Positions 57,237-64,000 of a stretch of 64,000 nucleotides of DNA are shown here, piece after piece (positions within the stretch are counted from its first letter, which is position 1; every line of letters begins with the position of its first letter). The DNA lies in assembly GCA_003439945.1 (NCBI GenBank), contig QVRM01000425.1, positions 1-64,000 on the forward strand, read 5' to 3'. A model generated the notes under the pieces. It ran no database searches. It had not been told where the DNA came from and saw only the letters and a list, made by a program, of their open reading frames with translations. The translations under genes and the position numbers were made by a program. Origin of the DNA: Dermanyssus gallinae. Lineage: Eukaryota > Arthropoda > Arachnida > Mesostigmata > Dermanyssidae.

Positions 57237-57573
57237 TTTCTCTATATATATATATAAATATATATATATATGTATATCACTCTCACCCCTCACAACAACG
57301 CTAATCTCCCAGGTTGGCGACGCTTTACCGCAGGCTACGATGGACAAGAGGGCGGGCACTTTCTTCTGCCAACGGCTTTCCCTAGAGATTCAGAGAGGTA
57401 ACGCGATTTCGGTGCTCGGAACTATGAAAGACTGGATGGGCCCGCGTATTCGCGTCAGGGATCGGGCAAGACTCCCACTCGGACACGAGTGATAGATGAG
57501 AAGTGAGCCATCGGCGCCGTTGATTTAAACATTCACATATACATGAATAATAAAATAAGTAATAAATAAATGA

Positions 57574-57575
<2 letters not shown>
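57237..57575. other. Sequence between R4-like copy C and next TA array
   Basis: Short TA array at 57242-57275, then about 300 bp with no counterpart in copy A and no recognised content. Confidence 0.5.

Positions 57576-57629
<54 letters not shown>
57576..57629. repeat. (TA)n microsatellite
   Basis: 54-bp TA array. Confidence 0.95.
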
Positions 57630-57631
<2 letters not shown>

Positions 57632-57654
57632 CATGCTTAAACTTTATTTAACTC

Positions 57655-57838
57655 GTAACGGGGTTAACAGTTGTCCCCTAGCGAACGTGACGACAAACTA
57701 CATCAGCCCTAGGTCCAGGCCAAGATGCCAAGCACCGCCGTGGCGTTTCCACGTTGTATATCCAATGATAGCCTTTGCCGAAAAAACTCACCAGCGCGTG
57801 GGTCCCCCGTAGCCAATCTGAGAGTATATATATACTCT

Positions 57839-57877
<39 letters not shown>

Positions 57878-58209
57878 CTTTTTTTTTGAAGATTGATTTA
57901 GGAAATTGTAAAGTTTGTTAAAGCCAGAAAATGCACCATGATCGTTTAGAATAGAATCCGCATTCTATTAATCAGTTTCACGTTACCTCAAAATCATAAC
58001 CCTTTTCAATCATAAAAATTGTAACGGGGTTAACAATTGTCCCCTAGCGAACGTGACGACAAACTACATCAGCCCTAGGTCCAGGCCAAGGTGCCAAGCA
58101 CCGCCGTGGCGTTTCCACGTTGTATATCCAATGATAGCCTTTGCCGAAAAAACTCACCAGCGCGTGGGTCCCCCGTAGCCAATCTGAGAGTACATATATA
58201 TACTCTCAA

Positions 58210-58241
<32 letters not shown>

Positions 58242-58382
58242 CTTTTTTTTTGAAGATTGATTTAGGAAATTGTAAAGTTTGTTAAAGCCAGAAAATGCAC
58301 CATGATCGTTTAGAATAGAATCCGCATTCTATTAATCAGTTTCACGTTACCTCAAAATCGTAACCCTTTTCAATCATAAAAT
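57655..58382 (+). repeat. Tandem duplication, two units of about 364 bp
   Basis: Units 57655-58020 and 58021-58382 both begin GTAACGGGGTTAACA and end TTTTCAATCATAAAA, differing at few positions. Each contains a small palindrome GAGAGTATATATATACTCTC and its own TA array. The right half of each unit corresponds to 21880-21995 of copy A, so the tandem event occurred in copy B only. Confidence 0.92.
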
Positions 58383-58512
58383 TTTTTTTTGCGAACACGA
58401 CAATGTGCATGGTTTCTGTATAAGAAGATTTGTTTGCAATAGCACATTTTGTGCTCCTACATCGAGCAACCATACAAATGTCACGGATTATATATATATA
58501 TATATATATATA

Positions 58513-59425
58513 CAGGTAGTTCAATAAGTTCTTAGAATGAAAACCGAGAATTTTCCAAATCATGTTTTTAAATTTTTCTTATTCGATATACTCCCCGAGA
58601 AGCTAAATACACTTTTCCCACCGAGATTTCAGAGCTTTCATACCTCTTGAGTAGAATTCCGCGTCGTTAGACTGAAAATAGGCATTGACAGCAGCCTTAA
58701 CCTCTTCATTGCTGGAAAAACGCTTTCCACCGAGACTATTCTTCAAATGTCCGAAGAGGAAATAATCAGAGGGGGCCAGGTCTGGAGAATAGGAGGGTTG
58801 TTCAATAAGTTCGAACCTCAGTTGGGCCAGTTTTGCCGATGCTTGCCGGGACTTGTGTGCAGGAGCATTGCCCTGGTGAAACGGGACAACCTTCTTCTGC
58901 AAAGCGGGCCGTTTCACGATGAGTTCTTGCTAACGGCAGTCCAACAGTCTTGCATAATATTCTCCTGTGATCGTTTTACAGCTCTCTCTCTCTCAAGCTA
59001 GTCAACCAGCATTATTCTACGTTGGTCTTAAAAAACTGTAGCCATCACCTTTCCGGTCAATGCCGTTGTCCGCACCCTCTTCGGAGGTCCTTCATCAGGT
59101 GCACACCATTGGCAAGATGCTTCTTGGGTCTCGGGAGTGTAGTGATGAACCCGGCTTTCATCGACGGTCTCAATTTTTACTTGGGTCGCATTCCAACCTT
59201 TGAAATAAAAATGCTTGATAACCACTCGAAACTCTTTATTCTCCATTTTTAAAAATCATGCCGATACGTTGCACGGGAAAAGCTATCAAACGAAATCGCA
59301 ACGGCCAATCACCATAATATATTGAGTGCTAGCAGTCGAAAAGTTGCAGTTCCTATTAGCGGTGAAAGCGTGCCAAATTTCGAATTCTAAAAAGCTCATT
59401 CTAAGAACTTATTGAACTACCTGTA
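58513..59425 (-). mobile_element. Mariner deletion derivative
   Basis: 913 bp bracketed by TA on each side within a TA array. Inverted ends CAGGTAGTTCAATAAGTTCT are near-perfect and about 28 bp long. Copy A has the uninterrupted array at 22135-22160, so this is a copy-B insertion. Confidence 0.92.
58603..59246 (-). pseudogene. Internally deleted mariner transposase
   Basis: Minus-strand start MENKEFRVVIKHFYFKG leads directly, by deletion of most of the DNA-binding domain, into VKIETVDESRVHHYTPETQ with the first catalytic Asp. After another frame change, VVPFHQGNAPAHKS (usual HHDN is HQGN) and QPSYSPDLAPSDYFLF with the last Asp precede KALKSRWEKCI. Non-functional, but the inverted ends could still be moved by a related transposase in trans. 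Confidence 0.9.
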
Positions 59426-59427
59426 TA

Positions 59428-60210
59428 TATACGCCCAACGTATATGGATATCTAGCGGGTGCGAGGGAAATCATCTGTGGATTTGTTTCGAAAATTGTCG
59501 CAATCCCGAAATCTGGGGGCTTACCTTATACCAGTTCGCCATGGATATCTCGTAGAGAGCGGACCTCATTAAGCTGAACTATGAAAATAATCGTTCTGTG
59601 ACGCAGTGTTTGCAAGACTTCCATGCGGCGCCTGCTAGACATGCAGGACCTTCAGTGATGACTATATACGATCTGGTAAATAGGTTTCAGGAAGGAAACT
59701 CAGATGTCCCACGCTCGGGGTGTCCACGTAGCGCTGCTCGGAAAAAAAAGCATTTATGCAGTGACGGCGGACCTGCTACAAATTTCAGCCACCTCAACTT
59801 GTCAGCAAGCACAAGAGCTGGCTCGCAGACCGCACACTTCAAAACCTCGGTGTCTAATAATACAGCACATTTTCTGTAGCCAAATTTTACTTCGACATTT
59901 TTAGTATATGCCAGGGCGTGCAGCCTGCCATACAACGGACTATACAATTGAGTTGCTCCAACAGAACTTTAAAGAGCGTGATCATCAGGAGAGCAGACAT
60001 TCCGTGACCACCTCGATATGACGCCTCTAACCCTTTCTGACGGATTTTTTAAAAGCAAAAAGCTCACGCTTAAGCCATTGACGAGGTGAAGGAAAGATAT
60101 TTGGTTAGAGATTCCGAAAATAACGCCTGAGCAATCTAATGGAGTCTACAAAAATGGGACTTAGTCCCGGGCAACTATCTTCTTCATATCATATTTCAGA
60201 CATAACGGCA
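59428..60210 (+). pseudogene. Remnant of IS630/Tc1-group HTH transposon, copy B
   Basis: Duplicate of 22160-22945. The initiating region is broken (MDIS then stop) and the frame resumes VTQCLQDFHAAPARHAGPSV, MTIYDLVNRFQEGNSDVPRS and a C-terminal DGFFKSKKLTLKP block. Catalytic core missing. Confidence 0.65.
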
Positions 60211-60214
60211 AGGT

Positions 60215-60218
<4 letters not shown>

Positions 60219-60259
<41 letters not shown>
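60219..60259. repeat. (TA)n array: empty site for the R4-like insertion
   Basis: Flanked by GGCAAGGTACTTTATA and ATAGTTAGTGACTTA, the same flanks that surround the R4-like element in copy A. Confidence 0.95.
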
Positions 60260-60261
<2 letters not shown>

Positions 60262-60358
60262 GTTAGTGACTTAAGAGTGAGTACCACTGCATTAACGAAA
60301 ACGTGCACGGTTATTGGTGATTGACTTTTAATTTATTTGGTTTATTGGTTAATTGCAG

Positions 60359-60598
60359 GACCATACGGGTGGGCAGCCGACCATGGCGGTCCAGCGTGGA
60401 GCTACGAGGGTCCGACGGGTCCCGACGCCTGGGGCCGCATACGAATGGAAGGCCATAACCAATGCGGTATGCGTCGTCAGAGCCCGATCGACATCGAGGT
60501 GCTGACCACGAAGTTTGACCAAAGCCTCAGACCGCTCACACTGACGGGCCACGACCGAATAACGCCCAACATCACAATCGTCAACAAAGAACACACAA
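60359..60598 (+). CDS. Carbonic anhydrase exon 2, duplicate copy B
   Basis: Same length, acceptor TTAATTGCAG, donor ACAA/GTGAGC and phases as 26766-27005. By eye nine nucleotide differences, of which six change the protein: Gln to Pro at the start, His to Arg, Gly to Glu, Asn to His, and NNGHT becomes NKEHT. His64 is kept. The predominance of replacement changes suggests relaxed or altered constraint. Exons 3-6 are not found in the remaining 3.4 kb, which is occupied by LINE fragments; they may lie beyond the window, or this may be a partial gene copy. Confidence 0.75.
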
Positions 60599-60739
60599 GT
60601 GAGCAATGCGCACGCCCAGTCCATTCATCTATCCATCCACTCTTGACGTTCTCCCACCGGCCATAGTTATATATGGCTTCGCCACAGGCAGAATACCCCG
60701 ATTAGGTTCTCACTGCGGCTTATTCTTTCTTAAATATTG

Positions 60740-61095
60740 TTTTTCAGTCACGAAGTTAACACACCTGCTCAGAGGTTGCAACCTGTTTTTATCACTAGGG
60801 CGCTTAGAGCCATTTTATGGACTCAGCTAATACATTTTAATGAACATACTAAATCATACACTAACCGCTGTGGCAAGATAATAATGCTCCCGGTTTGTTT
60901 AGACGGCCTAGCGGACACGATGGCAGGACCCGCAATCGTGTCGTCATTGGCCCAGGCGGTGGAGGTTGAGACCTTATTAGATAGCGATCGGTAAGATGCT
61001 TTTATGTTGAACTTCAAATGCTGACCGACAAATTGTCGTCGCTATTTGATCCCCCCCCCGATTATGGGGCTAACCAGTAGGACAGGCCCCCTACA
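60740..61095 (+). pseudogene. RLE-type LINE fragment, copy B
   Basis: Duplicate of 27200-27565; reads LADTMAGPAIVSSLAQAVEV then a stop, with SHEVNTPAQRLQ in place of the THLLRG region after a frameshift. Marks the right end of detectable duplication. Confidence 0.7.
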
Positions 61096-61439
61096 AGAAA
61101 AGCGACTAGCAATGTGGCGGCCCCCACTGGCCGGAACCGAAAGTGGCGGTCCCCACGAGTATCAGCCTGGTGATCGAGAAATAGAAATATAAACATTTCC
61201 AACCTGGTAAGTACAGTACCTTTGTAGGCGAGAGCGTACCGTTTCGCTGACCAAGTGATTCTCTCTTCGTCGTCGTTGGGATCGCCGATACTGAGTGAGA
61301 ACCAATTATTCTCGAAAAGTGAGCAATAAACCTCGAAGAACCACTAAAACACAATAAAACTCTGTCGCAAGCCTTTACACACCAACGCTACAGGTGCGGC
61401 ACCGGGCACCGTAATACATACCGCAGTAACGCAAGTTTC
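61096..61439. other. No gene supported
   Basis: Sequence past the duplication border; nothing recognised. Confidence 0.5.
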
Positions 61440-61770
61440 TCCGGTATGTATCACGGAGCTCGGCTAGACACGTCCGCACAGTTCGACTGCCAGGCAGAGA
61501 CGAAGCCCTTGACATACTTGAGCTCCGTCGAGGCAAGCCGCAGAGTGTCGTTGCCAGCTATCCGACCTCCCTTGTGGAACTTAATAGCCTTGGTCTTGGA
61601 TAGGTTGATCTCGAGACCGATGCCCTGCACGTAGGTCGCGAGCCTTGCCAGAGACTGTTGCAGTTGGAACCTTCACGTGCTGTAGAGCACTACGTCGTCA
61701 GCGTACATCAGGACCTGCACCATATTGCGGGTTCCCTCCACCTGGCGAGTCAGCCACCCGTATGGTTCCC
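61440..61770 (-). pseudogene. Reverse transcriptase fragment (YADD)
   Basis: Minus strand gives VQVLMYADDVVLYST, a stop, then FQLQQSLARLATYVQGIGLE, INLSKTKAIKFHKGGRIAG and STELKYVKGF. This is RT motif C through the thumb, related to the plus-strand LINE at 62954-63499 (cf. NLAKTEALKFRRGGRIARDD). It abuts a TA array on its 5' side. Confidence 0.85.
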
Positions 61771-61776
61771 GTATCC

Positions 61777-61780
61777 ATAT

Positions 61781-61844
<64 letters not shown>
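61777..61844. repeat. (TA)n microsatellite between two RT fragments
   Basis: About 68 bp of TA separating minus-strand RT fragments. Confidence 0.95.
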
Positions 61845-61848
<4 letters not shown>

Positions 61849-61857
61849 CTATCTATA

Positions 61858-62130
61858 ATATTTCTTCCACGAAAGGCTATTAGATAAGTCATTTACATCC
61901 AGCAGGATACTCACGTGCATCATCGCGTCTTTACCCTCGTATCTATTTTCTAACCTGGCTTTAATAATGTCTTCTATTTCCGTTGTCAGGGTTTCTAGTT
62001 GGCATAAAGGCCTATAGGCCTATACAAGCCTTGCTCTTAAGGAAATAAAACTTTCGCCACCGGCTCGGGGAGCTTCCTACATATGAGCTTGGTTGCCTTC
62101 GGTAGGGACGCTTTTCCTAGCTTGATTCAT
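61858..62130 (-). pseudogene. Reverse transcriptase fragment (motif A region)
   Basis: Minus strand reads LETLTTEIEDIIKARLENR then MMHVSILLDVNDLSNSLSWK, matching the RT motif A context (cf. LILLDVKNAFNSMSW in the R1-like element). Preceded by KLICRKLPEPVAKV and GLYRPI in other frames. Decayed. Confidence 0.6.
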
Positions 62131-62321
62131 TGTGGCAGAGAGAGCGCCTCCTATATAATTCCTCAATAGCCTCTACCTTTCACGTGTGTATTTTGAATTG
62201 TATAAGGTCCTTTTTGTGGGCCTTCGTCTATTTCTTCTAGGAGTGTGGGTTACTGCGCCTTTTGTTTTAGCTATTTCAGTTTTTCAGTAGCGCGCTGTCT
62301 CCTGTACTAAAATTAAAACGC

Positions 62322-64000
62322 ATGGAACTTTGCGCTTGGCATTCCAATCACCTACTGGAAATGTCGCCAAGTCTGCTCTCCGACATGCTGATACGAGCAG
62401 TGCGCTCCTCTACATATAGACGTACTCTGAGGGGAAGTCGGTCACCCGAGTGGTACGACTCATGTTGCTATCGTGTGAGAGCTTATGTTATCAAGGCTCT
62501 CATTCTTTCCCGAGAATACCCAGAGATGAGAGACTTTTATTGTAGACACCGTCGCTTGTACCGAACGCTAATAAAATTCAAGAAAACCTTGTTCGCCAAG
62601 GAAAGTGAAAATCGTAATGTTATAAGGGCAAGGTTTGAGCCTCACTGCGCCCTTAGAAGGAGCTTTACGTTCTCTAGTTGTCCAGTTGCCTCCGACCGTC
62701 TGCGCCAACATTTCGTTGACGCATTTACAACAACAGATAGCACACCTGGGATTATCTCGTTATCATGTGAATTATCGGATGAATACGGGAGTCTACTATC
62801 CCAGCAGATAGATGCTCCATTTTCTCTTATGGAAGTTCAAAGTGCGATCGAAAAGTCGAAGAATAAGAAGGCCTTCGGACCCGACCTCGTCCGGAATGAA
62901 CATATAAAGGCGGCGGTCCTCCTAACGCCCCTTTGAACGGCACTTTTTAATAAGTGCCTGGAAACAGGCAAAATTCCAGCAACCTGGTCGAAGTACTTGT
63001 TAAAGGTCAATCCTTGTACGCGGTTTTCGTCGATTTCAAAGCTGCTTTTGATACCGCTCCTCGTGATCGCGTGCTCGATATGCTAGCAGTGGTTGGCGTT
63101 CTTTATAAAATTCTTAATCTCGTGGGGGCAATCTTACATGAGAACCGTGTAACCATCGACGATGGTGTCTCCGAATTGCCGGCGTTTTCGCAAACAACCG
63201 GGCTTGCGAAGGGGGACAATCTAAGCCAGCTTCTCTTCTCTGTACTTCTGAAAGACCTCCCAAAACAAATACGAGGATCAAGAGACCTCGTCAAGGTGCT
63301 ACTGTACGCCGACGATTTAGCTATCTATGGGAGAAGTCGTTTTCAAGTTCAACAAGCGCTAGCGAGGCTGAGCACAGCCGTCACGGGTCTTGGGCTAACA
63401 ATTAACCTTGCTAAAACGGAAGCACTTAAGTTCCGAAGAGGGGGCAGAATTGCACGGGACGATACTCTTAAATTGGAAGCTACCCTCTTCCCTATGTGAA
63501 CAACTTTTCTTATTTGGGGCTAACACTACCGTACAACGGGGTAGGGTTCTCAAGACACGTTATGGAGAGATGTAGGAAGGCCCTGATAGCGGCAACGTCT
63601 ATCAAAAGCCCACAGCGTCTATCCCTCGCCACGGCCATCCGCCTCTTCGACTTGAAAGTTGCTCCTGTCGCCACTTACGGAATTAACCTAATATGGGAGC
63701 ATCTGACTATGAGAAACCTGGATCAACTAAACCAAGTAAAAGCAGCCTTTCTCAAACGGACCCTAGGACTCCACACGTCAACGCGCAACCGACTCGTTTA
63801 TTTACTAGCGGATTGTCCGGTCCTCACGGAAGATTTGAGGCGTCGTTTTAACCTCCCCCGCACCGCGGCCTTTGACGAATGCATTAAAAGATGGGAAGCA
63901 AAAATGGCCGAACTCGATCCGGAATTGTTTAACACCGGCGCAATGAGAAACGGCGAGTGGAAGGGACCAGACCGTACTAACAGACATGTGGTAACACGAT
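62322..64000 (+). pseudogene. Non-LTR retrotransposon RT, frameshifted, runs off window
   Basis: Segment 62322-62936 is the endonuclease-RT linker (SPEWYDSCCYRVRAYVIK, YRTLIKFKKTLFAKE, EVQSAIEKSKNKKAFGPD). An internal deletion after PATWSK removes the RT fingers. From 62954 the frame has AVFVDFKAAFDTAPRD (motif A), TTGLAKGDNLSQLLFSVLL (motif B, with the usual RQG changed), VLLYADDLAIYGRS (motif C), NLAKTEALKFRRGG. A stop at 63497 is followed in the next frame by NNFSYLGLTLPYNG, RHVMERCRKALIAATSIKS and an open tail to the window end. Jockey/R1-like; truncated 5', with the 3' end beyond the window. Confidence 0.85.

Larger units (their letters stand above)
42722..61095 (+). repeat. Segmental duplication, copy B (about 18.4 kb)
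   Basis: Direct repeat of 5641-27565; see copy A for matching blocks. By eye most blocks are roughly 90-96% identical. Copy-B-specific segments: 43257-43585 and 44045-44925 (with tRNA-like sequences and GTT repeats), Tc1 5' end (49543-49800), a SINE (52712-52918), an R4-like LINE (55416-57236), a tandem duplication (57655-58382) and a mariner derivative (58513-59425). Confidence 0.9.

Overview
The window is eukaryotic, almost certainly animal, DNA. It has spliceosomal introns with clear GT/AG junctions and phase-compatible exons, tRNA-derived SINEs, Tc1/mariner transposons, several lineages of non-LTR retrotransposon and many long (TA)n arrays. An arthropod fits best and a mite or tick is my guess, but nothing in the sequence proves the taxon. 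Fewer than 2 kb look like host coding sequence; most of the rest is intron, transposon and duplicated non-coding DNA.

Three host transcription units can be supported. (1) A plus-strand alpha-carbonic anhydrase gene with six phase-compatible exons between 9238 and 33108 (signal-peptide exon, then the catalytic exons with His64, His94/His96, Glu106, Glu117, His119, Thr199 and a secreted-type cysteine pair). Its first intron is about 17.3 kb and full of transposons; a possible terminal exon lies at 34976-35247. (2) A minus-strand gene of unknown function whose last four exons run from 41435 down to 36964, all joined in phase 1, with a 1.1-kb palindromic transposon in one intron. (3) A weaker plus-strand candidate with two phase-compatible exons at 2781-2855 and 5265-5528.

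The dominant structure is a segmental duplication in direct orientation. About 22 kb (5641-27565, copy A) recurs about 35 kb downstream (42722-61095, copy B). It carries the first two carbonic anhydrase exons, so the locus has exons 1-6 of one gene followed by exons 1-2 of a second copy; exons 3-6 of that copy are not in the window. Comparing the copies shows which elements arrived or were lost after duplication: an R4/Dong-like retrotransposon, a 129-bp MITE, a SINE, two mariners and a truncated endonuclease-type LINE.

Layout: 1-5640 mostly unique with the candidate gene; 5641-9237 duplicated upstream sequence; 9238-26765 exon 1 and intron 1 (RLE-type LINE, Tc1 element, LINE remnants, R1-like LINE, intact mariner, R4-like LINE); 26766-35247 remaining exons with a mariner remnant, a giant foldback and a SINE in introns; 36964-41435 minus-strand gene; 41464-42716 truncated R4-like copy; 42722-61095 copy B of the duplication with another R4-like copy and a mariner deletion derivative; 61440-64000 LINE fragments running off the end.

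A recurring theme is that (TA)n arrays act as landing sites. Two mariners, two foldbacks, three copies of the R4-like retrotransposon and other fragments abut (TA)n directly. The duplicate supplies a near-exact empty site for one R4-like insertion. This TA-array association of a zinc-finger/RT/restriction-like-endonuclease element is the most interesting biology in the window.
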